Position numbers and translations under genes: made by a program. Source: Neobacillus sp. YX16 (GTDB lineage: Bacteria; Bacillota; Bacilli; Bacillales; Cytobacillaceae). From it: a stretch of 64,000 nt of DNA. The stretch spans positions 4,850,001 through 4,914,000 of the forward strand of contig NZ_CP126115.1 of assembly GCF_030123505.1 (NCBI RefSeq), read 5' to 3'. The notes beneath the pieces are model-generated. The model was not told the origin of the DNA, searched no databases, and saw only the letters and a program-made list of their open reading frames with translations. Positions 1 to 7,949 of the stretch are shown piece after piece. Every line of letters begins with the position of its first letter. Within the stretch, counting starts at the first letter, position 1.

Positions 1-1
1 A

Positions 2-814
2 AATGGAATAAAAAAAGTTGCGATTGAAAAGGAACATATGAATGTGGAACGCTATGAACAGCTATCCGCTTTATTTCCTGGGGCAGCGTTTGTTTCCGCT
101 GAAGAAAAATTAAGAAAGCTGCGGATGATTAAAGATGCCAAGGAATTAAAAATTATTGAAGAGGCTTGCGCATTAGCTGATTATGCCATTGTGGTGGGCT
201 GCAGTGAAATAAAAGAGGGAAGAACAGAATTAGATGTCCTTAACGCGGTTGAATATGCACTTAAGCAAAAAGGCGTAACGGAAATGTCATTTTCAACTAT
301 GGTTTTGACGGGTGCAAATGCTGCGTCTCCTCACGGTAATCCAGGTAAGACAAAAATACAAAAGGGCGATTTAGTCTTATTTGATTTAGGTGTAGTAGTA
401 GATCGCTATTGTTCAGATATTACAAGGACCGTTGCATTTGGTGATATAAATGATAAACAAAAAGAAATATATGATACTGTACTTAAAGCACAATTAGCGG
501 CAATAGAGGCAAGTAAACCTGGTGCAACTGCAGCTGAAGTTGACTTAACCGCACGAAGAATCATTGCTGAAGCAGGCTATGGAGAATACTTCCCGCACCG
601 ACTTGGACATGGATTAGGGATTAGTGTACATGAGTACCCTTCGATGACAGAGACAAACCAATTAGTTATTGAAGAAGGAATGGTGTATACCATTGAACCA
701 GGAATTTACGTTCCTAATGTTGCAGGAGTACGGATTGAGGATGATATATATATTACTGCTGACGGAGCTAACGTCTTAACAAAATTCCCTAAAGACCTAC
801 AAATCATTCGATAA
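2..814 (+). CDS. M24 family metallopeptidase (Xaa-Pro peptidase), 5' truncated by window edge
   Basis: C-terminal 270 residues of an aminopeptidase-P/prolidase-type enzyme that removes N-terminal residues next to proline in the cytoplasm. The reading frame is open to the first base of the window, and the ATG at 38 lies inside a conserved stretch (VAIEKEHMNVERYEQL). The gene therefore starts upstream and its N-terminal creatinase-like domain is only partly visible. The pita-bread catalytic domain is intact. The dinuclear metal ligands are visible as D...D in DLGVVVDRYCSDITRT, H in HRLGHGLGISVHE, E in TIEPGIYV and the final E in GVRIEDDIYI. Full family members are about 350 residues. The family is certain; the exact substrate and symbol are not. 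Confidence 0.9.
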   Translation, partial: NGIKKVAIEKEHMNVERYEQLSALFPGAAFVSAEEKLRKLRMIKDAKELKIIEEACALADYAIVVGCSEIKEGRTELDVLNAVEYALKQKGVTEMSFSTMVLTGANAASPHGNPGKTKIQKGDLVLFDLGVVVDRYCSDITRTVAFGDINDKQKEIYDTVLKAQLAAIEASKPGATAAEVDLTARRIIAEAGYGEYFPHRLGHGLGISVHEYPSMTETNQLVIEEGMVYTIEPGIYVPNVAGVRIEDDIYITADGANVLTKFPKDLQIIR

Positions 815-835
815 GAGATTTAGATTTTTTTACCA

Positions 836-864
836 TTGAAGTGTTGAAGGATTTGCAGTAATAT
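836..864 (+). promoter_or_regulatory. Sigma-A promoter of the 6S-like RNA
   Basis: A -35 box TTGAAG (836-841) and a -10 box TAATAT (859-864) are separated by 17 bp. They predict a start near 871, exactly where the 5' arm of the long rod-shaped RNA begins. No ORF with a ribosome binding site follows. Confidence 0.6.
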
Positions 865-870
865 ACAAAT

Positions 871-1066
871 ACAAGCTGCGTTGTTCGTAGTGATAATAAA
901 GTTTTAACCTTTAAGCTGTAAAAGGGAGTTTTACTATCGAAGCTATAATGACATGCCTCTGTCTATACGACATGGAGGACACGCAGGAAGGCTTTTGCGA
1001 ACACCCACTTTGAGGAGTGGTGGTTTAAAACTTTCTTATATGAGGTACGGCAAATGCGGCTTTATC
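871..1066 (+). ncRNA. Probable 6S-type regulatory RNA (candidate)
   Basis: About 195 nt of non-coding DNA with its own promoter and terminator. The two ends pair as a long interrupted rod: AAGCTGCGTTGTTCGTA (872-888) with TACGGCAAATGCGGCTT (1046-1062), and AAAGTTTTAACC (898-909) with GGTTTAAAACTTT (1022-1034). The middle holds further hairpins, for example CCCACT...AGTGG near 1005-1020. Size, rod shape with internal bubbles, strong sigma-A promoter and isolation from ORFs all fit 6S RNA, which binds the sigma-A RNA polymerase holoenzyme and acts as a growth-phase regulator. Family membership is inferred from architecture, not from a covariance search, so another structured sRNA is possible. 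Confidence 0.55.
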
Positions 1067-1083
1067 ATTTTCAAAATTTAACT

Positions 1084-1117
1084 GCCAGCTTCCTTATGGA
1101 AGCTGGCTTTATTTTAT
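1084..1117 (+). terminator. Terminator of the 6S-like RNA
   Basis: Perfect 10-bp stem GCCAGCTTCC / GGAAGCTGGC with a TTAT loop, followed by TTTATTTTAT. Confidence 0.85.
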
Positions 1118-1121
1118 CTAT

Positions 1122-1152
1122 TAAAAAAAAAGAGAAGAGAATTAATCTCTTC
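1122..1152 (-). terminator. Terminator of ald
   Basis: Stem GAAGAGA (1134-1140) / TCTCTTC (1146-1152). On the minus strand it is followed by nine T residues (A-run 1122-1130). It faces the 6S-like RNA terminator. Confidence 0.75.
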
Positions 1153-1165
1153 CTTTTAAGAACAT

Positions 1166-2287
1166 TTAAAGTTGTCCAAGTAATGTTTTTGTATCTGAGT
1201 AATGAAGACCATGTGCTTCTGCCACTGCTTCATAGGTTACAAAGCCGCCTAGGGTATTGATACCTTTTAGCAGCGCTTCATTTTCAAGGCATGCTTGTCT
1301 ATACCCCTTATTTGCGATTTGGATTGCGTATGGTACTGTTACGTTGGTTAAGCCAATAGTTGAAGTTCTAGGAACCGCCCCAGGCATATTGGCAACGGCA
1401 TAATGAACAACTCCATGTTTTATATATGTAGGGTTATCGTGTGTTGTAATACGATCAGTTGTTTCAAAGATACCACCCTGATCAATTGCAATATCCACTA
1501 CGACGCTTCCTGGTGTCATCGATTGAATCATTGCTTCGGAAACTAACTTAGGAGCCTTTGCACCTGGAATTAGTACCGCACCAATCACTAAGTCAGATTC
1601 TTTAACCGCTTCAGCAATATTATAAGGATTAGACATTAATGTGGTGATGTCAGAACCAAAGATATCATCCAGTTGACGAAGACGGTCTGGATTAAGGTCA
1701 ATAATGGTAACTTTTGCTCCAAGTCCAATTGCCATTTTAGCAGCATTTGTTCCCGCAACACCACCGCCAATAATGGTTACTGTTCCTCTTTGAACACCCG
1801 GAACCCCAGATAAGAGAATCCCTTTCCCGCCATGAACTTTTTCAAGGAATTGAGCACCAATTTGTGCAGCCATTCTTCCTGCCACTTCACTCATTGGGGT
1901 TAATAACGGCAAAGAGTTATTTGGTAACTGGACTGTTTCATATGCAATTCCAACCACTTTATTATCAATTAAGGCCTTTGTTAGCTCTGGTTCAGGAGCT
2001 AAATGTAAGTATGTAAATAGAATTAATCCTTCACGAAAATATTGATATTCACTTGGCAGCGGTTCTTTCACCTTCATAACCATTTCCATTGACCAAGCTT
2101 CTGAAGCAGTTTCTACTATTTTTGCACCTGCAGCTGTATAATCTTCATCGGTAAAAGCAGAGCCAATTCCTGCTCCTTTTTCAATATAAACCTCATGACC
2201 AAATTTCAGTAGGTTAAAAACACCAGCTGGTGTCATTGCTACACGATTTTCATTATTTTTTACTTCTCTAGGAACACCGATCCGCAT
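1166..2287 (-). CDS. ald: Alanine dehydrogenase
   Basis: Catalyses NAD-dependent reversible deamination of L-alanine to pyruvate and ammonia, used in alanine catabolism and in sporulation of bacilli. The 373 residues match the family length (about 370-378). The N-terminus [20 protein letters not shown] carries the conserved substrate-binding Arg and region. The Rossmann NAD site is [16 protein letters not shown] (about residues 173-188), and the catalytic-domain HLAPEPELT segment with its active-site His lies near residue 96. The start ATG follows a GGGGG ribosome binding site (TTGGGGGTAAGTAC). It is a single gene with its own terminator, convergent with the 6S-like RNA and monocistronic by spacing. 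Confidence 0.97.
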   Translation of the reverse strand: MRIGVPREVKNNENRVAMTPAGVFNLLKFGHEVYIEKGAGIGSAFTDEDYTAAGAKIVETASEAWSMEMVMKVKEPLPSEYQYFREGLILFTYLHLAPEPELTKALIDNKVVGIAYETVQLPNNSLPLLTPMSEVAGRMAAQIGAQFLEKVHGGKGILLSGVPGVQRGTVTIIGGGVAGTNAAKMAIGLGAKVTIIDLNPDRLRQLDDIFGSDITTLMSNPYNIAEAVKESDLVIGAVLIPGAKAPKLVSEAMIQSMTPGSVVVDIAIDQGGIFETTDRITTHDNPTYIKHGVVHYAVANMPGAVPRTSTIGLTNVTVPYAIQIANKGYRQACLENEALLKGINTLGGFVTYEAVAEAHGLHYSDTKTLLGQL

Positions 2288-2449
2288 GTACTTACCCCCA
2301 ATTAAATATCATAGTAAATGAACCACAGTAGATTTTAATATAACCAATACTAAAAGTAAAAACATAACCATGAAAGCACTTTCATTTTACCAAAAAAATC
2401 TAGAAAGCCCAAACTTTTTATTCATTACATATTTTTGAGATACCATAAT

Positions 2450-2477
2450 AAGAGCTCTGCGATAGCAAAGCTCTTTT
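2450..2477 (-). terminator. Terminator of the Gly/Tyr-rich protein gene
   Basis: Stem AAGAGCT / AGCTCTT with loop CTGCGATAGCAA. On the minus strand the stem is followed by TTATTATGG, so the T-tract is imperfect. Confidence 0.6.
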
Positions 2478-2490
2478 ACAGAATTATAAT

Positions 2491-2745
2491 TTAATACCAA
2501 GGGTAGTACGGATACCCATAATATGGGTATGGGTATGGGTACGGGTATGGCGGGTACGGATAATAGTATGGTCCTGGACTTAATGCTGCACCTAGTGCTA
2601 ACCCCCCTAAGAATGGTAATCCAAATCCGAATCCAAACCTGCGACGTCCAAAACCACCAAAACCAAATCCTGGTCTGCCGAATCCAAATCCGAACCTCTG
2701 ATCGTTAGGATCAATTGACCCCATATAATTAGGCATTTCTTGCAT
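2491..2745 (-). CDS. Small Gly/Phe-rich and Pro/Tyr-rich low-complexity protein
   Basis: 84 residues with a clear two-part bias. Residues 17-43 are GF repeats with scattered Arg (GFGFGRPGFGFGGFG). A short hydrophobic GGLALGAALS linker follows, and residues 58-84 are tyrosine and proline repeats (YPYPYPYP). The start has a good site (GGAGGATCTAACATG). The composition resembles small spore-coat or exosporium-associated proteins of bacilli, which are cross-linked through tyrosine, but I do not recognise a named family. The repeat encodes a short DNA tandem (TACCCA units near 2515-2550) that may vary in length between strains. The function is inferred only. Confidence 0.7.
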   Translation of the reverse strand: MQEMPNYMGSIDPNDQRFGFGFGRPGFGFGGFGRRRFGFGFGLPFLGGLALGAALSPGPYYYPYPPYPYPYPYPYYGYPYYPWY

Positions 2746-2854
2746 GTTAGATCCTCCTCATTTATATTACTTACACATTAAAAGAATATGCAGGCTTAAA
2801 ATGAGATTCTTGGGTAAATGCCCCGCTAAAAGAAATTTAATAGACGTATACATA

Positions 2855-2877
2855 GGAAAACTCGCCTGTTGGCGAGC
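2855..2877 (-). terminator. Terminator-like hairpin after the 52-residue protein gene
   Basis: Stem CTCGCC / GGCGAG with loop TGTT, followed on the minus strand by TTTTCC. Short stem but GC-rich. Confidence 0.55.
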
Positions 2878-2888
2878 CCTATTAATAC

Positions 2889-3047
2889 CTATTCCGTTGT
2901 ACTCTGTGCTGTATTCTCATTATTCACTTCGAAATCCTGACCAATAAAGCCACTATTGTAGGAATCCATAATTTGTTCACTTACCTCATTTGCCCCTTGC
3001 TCATTAAATTCAAATGTAAAGGACTTACTAGGATCTTGTTTAAACAT
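2889..3047 (-). CDS. Small acidic protein of unknown function
   Basis: 52 residues, starting MFKQDPSKSFTFEFNEQ. The open frame extends ten codons further upstream, but the start at 3047 is preferred because AAGGGAGAATGAAATA places a GGGAG site 9 nt before this ATG. The protein is soluble and acidic, with no signal peptide or membrane segment. The middle reads EVSEQIMDSYNSGFIGQ, a pattern I associate with small conserved bacillar proteins of unknown role. It is monocistronic, divergent from the downstream universal stress gene, and ends at a GC hairpin. The function is unknown. Confidence 0.7.
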   Translation of the reverse strand: MFKQDPSKSFTFEFNEQGANEVSEQIMDSYNSGFIGQDFEVNNENTAQSTTE

Positions 3048-3151
3048 TATTTCATTCTCCCTTCGATGGATTTTCACCCTATTATTTTTCGAAAAATTGA
3101 AACATCTTACTCCTAGAAAATAATGTATAATTTAGGTAAGGAGGGATTATC

Positions 3152-3595
3152 ATGGGGGTAAGATATGACCATATTTTAGTTGCCATTGATGGTTCACAAG
3201 AATCAGAGCGGGCACTAGAAAAATCAATTGAAATTGCTAAGAGGAATAATGCTAAATTATTATTAGCACATGTGATAGACACAAGGTCATTTTTGTTAAT
3301 TGATAAATATGATCCAGATATTGCTGATCGTGCAAACAAACTAGCAATAGATATGCTGGAAAAATACCAAACCCAAGCAATAGCTTCTGGTGTTGTACAT
3401 GTTCAATTTGAAATTGAATACGGCTCGCCTAAAGTTAAAATCCCCAAGGAAATAGCTAAAAAGCACGATATAGACTTAATTGTTTGTGGTGCGACTGGCA
3501 TGAATGCAGTTGAGAGATTCTTGATTGGCAGTATTTCTGAACACATTACCCGTTACTCCCCATGTGATGTCCTCATTGTCCGAACACAAAAATAA
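3152..3595 (+). CDS. Universal stress protein, UspA family
   Basis: 147 residues, a single UspA domain with the alpha/beta nucleotide-binding fold. It opens with the typical YDHILVAIDGSQESERAL strand-loop-helix. Near the C-terminus it has the ATP-binding pattern G-x2-G-x9-G-S (GATGMNAVERFLIGS), then the closing strand SPCDVLIVR. ATP-binding members act as stress-responsive dimers in the cytoplasm. The start ATG follows AAGGAGGGATTATC. A TATAAT lies 25-30 bp before the site. It is a single gene with no operon partner, and I cannot assign it to a particular bacillar paralogue. Confidence 0.92.
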   Translation: MGVRYDHILVAIDGSQESERALEKSIEIAKRNNAKLLLAHVIDTRSFLLIDKYDPDIADRANKLAIDMLEKYQTQAIASGVVHVQFEIEYGSPKVKIPKEIAKKHDIDLIVCGATGMNAVERFLIGSISEHITRYSPCDVLIVRTQK

Positions 3596-3658
3596 AATCG
3601 TGAATGCTTTCTAGATGTGTTGTAAAATAGAAATATAACTCGTCTTGGAGGCTATCAC

Positions 3659-3973
3659 ATGAAAGAACATTTTTCCTACGATCAACGGCTTGGCATTTCG
3701 ATTCCCAATCTAGAAATGGAATGGGCACACAATAGTGAGGAAACACAGGAGGCTATTCTGTTTCATTGGGAAAAAATTCGAGGTTCCATTCCTGATCGAA
3801 TTGCTGAACTTGAAAATACGATTAATCAAAAGCAAGCACAGCTTTCTAATGAAAATAACTTTAAAAAATCATGTGATTTAAACAGTGAGATTGCTGAACT
3901 TGCTTCTATCATTAATGATTTATGGCTTTGGTACAGGGCTAATCAAACAATGGCAGATAAAATGCATCAATAA
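3659..3973 (+). CDS. Conserved hypothetical protein, helical
   Basis: 104 residues, not recognised. The site CTTGGAGGCTATCAC before the ATG is strong, so the gene is probably real. The N-terminal third is WHNS/FHWEKIRGSIPDRI-like. Residues 40-80 form a charged coiled-coil-like helix (ELENTINQKQAQL, SCDLNSEIAELASII), and the C-terminus LWLWYRANQTMADKM is aromatic. No signal or membrane segment is present. It ends just before a strong hairpin shared with moaB on the other strand. It may be a small regulatory or scaffold protein, but nothing in the sequence decides this. Confidence 0.75.
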   Translation: MKEHFSYDQRLGISIPNLEMEWAHNSEETQEAILFHWEKIRGSIPDRIAELENTINQKQAQLSNENNFKKSCDLNSEIAELASIINDLWLWYRANQTMADKMHQ

Positions 3974-3974
3974 G

Positions 3975-4004
3975 AAGAGCTCCCTTTTGCTGGGAGCTCT
4001 TTTA
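3975..4004 (+). terminator. Bidirectional terminator between the helical ORF and moaB
   Basis: Stem AAGAGCTCCC / GGGAGCTCTT with loop TTTTGCT, T-run on the plus side. It lies between convergent genes. Confidence 0.8.
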
Positions 4005-4005
4005 A

Positions 4006-4518
4006 CTATAAATCTTTTTTAATTTCTCTCACTACATGACCAATCTCAGGAAGTATTAACTTATTCATAGCAAGTTTTACTGCTCCTGTAGAACCTGGAG
4101 TAGAAAACACAGCTTTATTCTTTACTACTCCCGCTATCGCTCGTGAAAGAATAGCAGCTGAGCCGATATCCTCTTGGTAGCTCAACATCCTAAACAATTC
4201 TCCAAAGCCAACGATTTCTTTATCTAACATTCCCTGAACGGTTTCAATGGTTACATCACGTTTGGCTATTCCAGTACCGCCATTTGTTAGGATGACATCA
4301 ATATCTTCACGCTCACAGCCATTTATAATGGACTCTTTTATAGGATCTGCTTCATCCTTAACGATGACATAATCAACAATAGCATGCCCTGCTTGTTCTA
4401 GCATTTCCATCATTGCCTTGCCACTTTTATCGGTATCCTTATTTCTTGTATCACTTACAGTAATCACTTTGCAATTAACTTTCTTTGGAGCCTCTCGCTT
4501 GTGTTCGGTAGTACTCAT
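4006..4518 (-). CDS. moaB: Molybdenum cofactor biosynthesis protein MoaB
   Basis: 170 residues of the MoaB/MogA fold, which binds and adenylylates molybdopterin before molybdate insertion. Recognised by VITVSDTRNKDTDKSG at the N-terminus, the molybdopterin-binding loop TNGGTGIAKRDVT near the middle, and STPGSTGAVKLAMNKLI near the C-terminus. The start follows AAAGAGGAAATTTAAG. It lies 1 bp after the EcsC-family gene stop, so the two form one transcription unit. No other molybdenum genes are in the window, which is common because moaB is often unlinked in bacilli. Confidence 0.94.
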   Translation of the reverse strand: MSTTEHKREAPKKVNCKVITVSDTRNKDTDKSGKAMMEMLEQAGHAIVDYVIVKDEADPIKESIINGCEREDIDVILTNGGTGIAKRDVTIETVQGMLDKEIVGFGELFRMLSYQEDIGSAAILSRAIAGVVKNKAVFSTPGSTGAVKLAMNKLILPEIGHVVREIKKDL

Positions 4519-4519
4519 C

Positions 4520-5356
4520 TTAAATTTCCTCTTTCTGATTTAGGTATCTCAGTTTGTAATAGTTATGGGCAAATTCTGTAACTTTTCTTGTTAATTGATA
4601 ATTTGTCCCTGCACCGATAGCCATGCTTACAACCGGTATTCCTTGTATAAGCCGTTTGCGGAATATTGTTATGACCATTGCCTTGAGTAATTGTTGAATA
4701 GGCTGCTCCAGCCAGGTCACATCTGAGATTTCTTCATTTCCCTCATAAAAGTAATGGTCATCGCTCGAGCTCATTTCACTCCTTAAGTTAGACCAGCCCT
4801 CTTTTTGAAGACGAGGGGGCAGTGTTGCAGTATGAAAGACCTTTAGAGAACTCATCATCTCGTAAGGAGTATTAACCTCAAAACCATATGTCATGGCAAT
4901 TAGTTGTACCACCCTCAAATTAATGACAGCCATTGCCGGAATGTCGGTACCTAACAGCAGCGGTCCACCCGTTCCTGCTAAGCCTCCTTGTGCAAAAGAG
5001 TATAGTCGGTGCCTTGCAATTTGCTGCATGGCTATGTATTGTAACTGATCTATATCCAATTTCCTTAAATCCTCAATTTGGTGCAATTCCTTATTAAAAA
5101 CGCGGCCAGAAGATAGGATTCTCTCCTTAGCATCCATCTGTATCTGAGAGCCCTGAATCATTCCGTGCAAATGGAACAGCCAGGTATCAATAACCGAAAG
5201 AAACTGGTGTTGAACATTTTCAGGTAATAATGTGAAAGAACGCTCTAAATATTTTTCATAGGTAAGCTGTAAATCATTGGCCTCGTAATTTAATAAATGC
5301 TTTTCCCACTCTCTAATTTCATTCATTACCTCTATTTCCCGTTCAGTTAATGGCAT
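4520..5356 (-). CDS. EcsC family protein
   Basis: 278 residues with the EcsC domain over most of the length. Diagnostic stretches are LYSFAQGGLAGTGGPLLLG (about residues 124-142), TDIPAMAVINLRVVQLIAMTYGF and a closing IPVVSMAIGAGTNYQLTRKV. The glycine-rich segments suggest membrane association. The founding EcsC is encoded with an ABC transporter, but its biochemical role is not established. Start ATG follows GAGGAGGGATACCT. It is first in a two-gene unit with moaB, and the tight spacing suggests co-expression rather than shared function. Confidence 0.85.
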   Translation of the reverse strand: MPLTEREIEVMNEIREWEKHLLNYEANDLQLTYEKYLERSFTLLPENVQHQFLSVIDTWLFHLHGMIQGSQIQMDAKERILSSGRVFNKELHQIEDLRKLDIDQLQYIAMQQIARHRLYSFAQGGLAGTGGPLLLGTDIPAMAVINLRVVQLIAMTYGFEVNTPYEMMSSLKVFHTATLPPRLQKEGWSNLRSEMSSSDDHYFYEGNEEISDVTWLEQPIQQLLKAMVITIFRKRLIQGIPVVSMAIGAGTNYQLTRKVTEFAHNYYKLRYLNQKEEI

Positions 5357-5424
5357 AGGTATCCCTCCTCACTTCCTATAGTTCCTTCCAGTATATCACA
5401 AAGAAATATACTAAAAAAATGCAA

Positions 5425-5457
5425 AAAGGCAAACCATCCTATGGACAGTCTGCCTTC
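5425..5457 (-). terminator. Terminator of ackA
   Basis: Stem AAGGCA / TGCCTT with an inner CCAT-cct-ATGG, followed on the minus strand by TTTTTGC. Confidence 0.75.
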
Positions 5458-5467
5458 TTTGTATGGA

Positions 5468-6655
5468 TTATTGTGCTAAACGTACAACGTCACGTGCAAT
5501 CATTACTTCTTCATTTGTAGGAATAACGATTACTTTTACAGGAGAGTGAGGATAGTTAATAAACCTTTCCTCACCTCTAATTTTATTTAAAGCCGGATCC
5601 CAATAAACACCCATAAATTCTAGACCTTTTAAGACTTGTTCACGAACTACATCGCTGTTCTCACCAATACCTGCTGTAAAGATAATGGCATCCACCCCAT
5701 ACATACGTGAAGCATATGAACCAATATATTTATGGATACGGTTAGCAAAAACATCCAATGCAAGCTGAGCACGTTCATTTCCATTACGTGCTTCAATTTC
5801 AATATCTCTTAAATCACTTGAGAAACCAGAAACCCCTAACATTCCGCTCTCTTTATTTAACACATCAAGTACTTCTTCTGCTGTCTTATTGGTTTTTTCC
5901 ATAATGAATGGAATTAACGCAGGGTCGATATTACCTGAACGAGTTCCCATCGTAACCCCAGCTAGAGGTGTAAAGCCCATTGATGTATCAATTGATTTTC
6001 CACCTTCAATGGCAGCAATACTTGCTCCATTTCCTAAGTGGCAGGAAAGAAGGCGAAGCTGTTCAACTGGACGACCCAAAAGTTCAGCCGCACGCTGTGA
6101 AACATATTTATGACTCGTACCATGGAATCCATATTTACGAATACCATATTTTTCATAATATTCATATGGAAGACTATAGAGGTATGAACTTTCTGGCATT
6201 GTTTGGTGAAAGGCTGTATCAAATACAGCAACAGCAGGAACATTTGGAAGAACACCTCTAAAAGCCTTAATTCCTGTAACGTTCGCAGGATTATGCAAGG
6301 GAGCTAATTCTGATAATTCTTCAATCTTATTAAGAACTTCTTCTGTAATAAGAGCGGAATCACTAAACTCTTCTCCGCCATGAACCACACGATGACCAAT
6401 TCCTTCAATTTCATTTAAAGATTGAATAATACCTAAAGTAGTAAGCTTATCAAGCAGCATTTTTACAGCTACTTCATGGTCAGGAATATCGGTTGTTTCC
6501 GTAACTTTTTCACCATTAACCGAAATGGTGAATATTGAATCGTTTATGCCAATTCTTTCAATAAGTCCTTTTGTAATTACTTCTTCAGTCGGCATTTCAA
6601 ATAATTGAAACTTTAAAGATGAACTGCCCGCATTAATTGCAATTATTTTAGACAT
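5468..6655 (-). CDS. ackA: Acetate kinase
   Basis: 395 residues, the full family length. Converts acetyl phosphate and ADP to acetate and ATP in overflow metabolism, the last step of the Pta-AckA pathway. The ASKHA phosphotransferase fold is shown by [16 protein letters not shown] at the N-terminus, [14 protein letters not shown] with the substrate Arg nearby, the catalytic [10 protein letters not shown] segment, the HLGNGASI loop and the [20 protein letters not shown] signature. [11 protein letters not shown] binds nucleotide. The start follows AAAGGAGCGGTAAATGTA. It is downstream of ytxK with its own intervening terminator. No convincing cre site was found in the 240 bp upstream. Confidence 0.97.
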   Translation of the reverse strand: MSKIIAINAGSSSLKFQLFEMPTEEVITKGLIERIGINDSIFTISVNGEKVTETTDIPDHEVAVKMLLDKLTTLGIIQSLNEIEGIGHRVVHGGEEFSDSALITEEVLNKIEELSELAPLHNPANVTGIKAFRGVLPNVPAVAVFDTAFHQTMPESSYLYSLPYEYYEKYGIRKYGFHGTSHKYVSQRAAELLGRPVEQLRLLSCHLGNGASIAAIEGGKSIDTSMGFTPLAGVTMGTRSGNIDPALIPFIMEKTNKTAEEVLDVLNKESGMLGVSGFSSDLRDIEIEARNGNERAQLALDVFANRIHKYIGSYASRMYGVDAIIFTAGIGENSDVVREQVLKGLEFMGVYWDPALNKIRGEERFINYPHSPVKVIVIPTNEEVMIARDVVRLAQ

Positions 6656-6804
6656 TACATTTACCGCTCCTTTTATAAAAACAACATCGGTTCAAGAAAG
6701 TCCTTTTTTTCAATACAAGGTTATTTTGCTCAAACAGACATCGTTTATTGCTCTCATCACCTCATTTAATCACTGTATATATTTCATTTCAAGGAGGAAA
6801 TTGG

Positions 6805-6879
6805 ATGGAAACGGTTACCTGCAAAATGAAAATTTATTCACATTATTCTAATTGTTCTCAACTAATAAAAAAGCGATAA
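6805..6879 (+). CDS. Possible 24-codon small ORF with an ideal ribosome binding site
   Basis: An ATG at 6805 follows AAGGAGGAAATTGG, a near-perfect site at good spacing and the best on this strand for more than 2 kb. The ORF has 24 codons, encodes a basic Cys-containing peptide (METVTCKMKIYSHYSN then CSQLIKKR), and stops inside the ytxK terminator region. It lies in the ackA-ytxK intergenic space, antisense to both genes. No convincing promoter was seen. It may be a genuine small protein, a leader peptide, or chance. Confidence 0.3.
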   Translation: METVTCKMKIYSHYSNCSQLIKKR

Positions 6880-6907
6880 AACCGCTGCGAAACCCGGTTT
6901 TACCGCT
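6868..6907 (-). terminator. Terminator of ytxK
   Basis: Long stem AAGCGATAAAACCG / CGGTTTTACCGCTT overlapping the last bases of ytxK. On the minus strand it is followed by TTTTTTATT. Confidence 0.8.
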
Positions 6908-7883
6908 TATTATCCAGAAACCATTTATCGATTTTTCTCAAGATATTGTCCATCTCAACTGCACTGGATAAGTTTGGAAGTTTGGCAAGTAAGGCTTGCT
7001 TAGGCGCCGCAATCCCTTCACCCTTCTTTTGCAGGACCAAAATACTTTTTGCTGCATTATTATTCTTAAACATACTTAGCGGAAGTTGAAGTACTCCTTG
7101 AACAATGATTTCTTCCTTAAAGTATTCTCGAAGCTGTTGTGCCTGATCACTTTCAAAAAGCCCATTTGGAATGATAAAAAATAAATATCCTCCCTGTTTT
7201 GTGTGATTGACACTTTGTTCAATAAATAAATGATGCGCATAAGAGTGCCCCTCGGGCGCTTTTAACTGGTAATCTGATGCCCGAACATCATTGGGATAAT
7301 ATCCTACTGGCAAATCGGCGATTACTGCATCGACAGGGTCAATAAATAAAGGTTCAAGACTATCTTGATTAAAAAGTTCAATAGGGTGCTCTTGTAAATT
7401 TGCATTCACATAAGCAAGTTTAAGTAACAGGTCATCTATTTCAATACCAATAGATTGGACATTTCTTTGCTGCTGATTTAATACAGTTGTTACTAAATTT
7501 CCTGTTCCAATCGCAGGGTCTAACAAACGGAAGGTGGGCTGCTCTATAAATTTATCCACTAGATAGCTCATTAGCATCCCCACACTATCAGGCGTCATTT
7601 GATGGTTAGGCTGAACATTTTCTTTCATTCCTTTTAAAATGACAAGCTGATAGGCTTTTCGAATTTCTTCCTTAGTAAAACTGCTTAAATGTATTTCTTT
7701 GTATTGTTTCTGAAGTCTTTTTTCAGTTATTTCACTTATTTCATCCTGAAGTACTGATCCGTGAAATAAATTCTCACCGGTTTCGGCTAATGCTTCTAAA
7801 TAGGTACAAGAAAGTTCTTCCTGTATAACAAGAGCAGTTTCATTAAATAATGTAAATAGCTGCTCGACCGGGGCCATTTTCAT
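6900..7883 (-). CDS. ytxK: Class I SAM-dependent methyltransferase YtxK
   Basis: 327 residues. An N-terminal helical region (about 1-85) precedes an N6-adenine-methylase-like domain. The SAM site is LLDPAIGTGNLVTTVL (about residues 120-135). The catalytic motif region ADLPVGYYPND occupies the place of the (D/N)PP(Y/F) tetrapeptide but reads DLPVGYY, so target specificity is not clear. FIIPNGLFESD follows. Position upstream of ackA matches B. subtilis. The start follows AGGAGGTATATAGT. It is separated from tpx by a terminator. It could modify DNA, RNA or protein; no restriction partner is nearby, so a restriction-modification role is unlikely. Confidence 0.88.
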   Translation of the reverse strand: MKMAPVEQLFTLFNETALVIQEELSCTYLEALAETGENLFHGSVLQDEISEITEKRLQKQYKEIHLSSFTKEEIRKAYQLVILKGMKENVQPNHQMTPDSVGMLMSYLVDKFIEQPTFRLLDPAIGTGNLVTTVLNQQQRNVQSIGIEIDDLLLKLAYVNANLQEHPIELFNQDSLEPLFIDPVDAVIADLPVGYYPNDVRASDYQLKAPEGHSYAHHLFIEQSVNHTKQGGYLFFIIPNGLFESDQAQQLREYFKEEIIVQGVLQLPLSMFKNNNAAKSILVLQKKGEGIAAPKQALLAKLPNLSSAVEMDNILRKIDKWFLDNKR

Positions 7884-7905
7884 ACTATATACCTCCTACA
7901 ATAAA

Positions 7906-7935
7906 GAAAAAGGCCTCATCCATTGACGAGGCCTT
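7906..7935 (-). terminator. Terminator of tpx
   Basis: Stem AAGGCCTC / GAGGCCTT around ATCCATTGAC, with the A-run giving a T-tract on the minus strand. Confidence 0.85.
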
Positions 7936-7949
7936 AATCGCCATCTAAA

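Noticed and set aside
5889..6261. Plus-strand frames within ackA
   Set aside because: Complementary shadows of a conserved gene; no ribosome binding site.
6656..6800. Search for a cre site upstream of ackA
   Set aside because: Only weak matches (for example around the ATAAACGATGT string); not good enough to report, although B. subtilis ackA is activated by CcpA.
7906..7935. GC-rich hairpin considered as a possible repeat copy
   Set aside because: It is an ordinary intrinsic terminator of tpx without the repeat signatures GGCGCTTCGC or GTCTAGCT.
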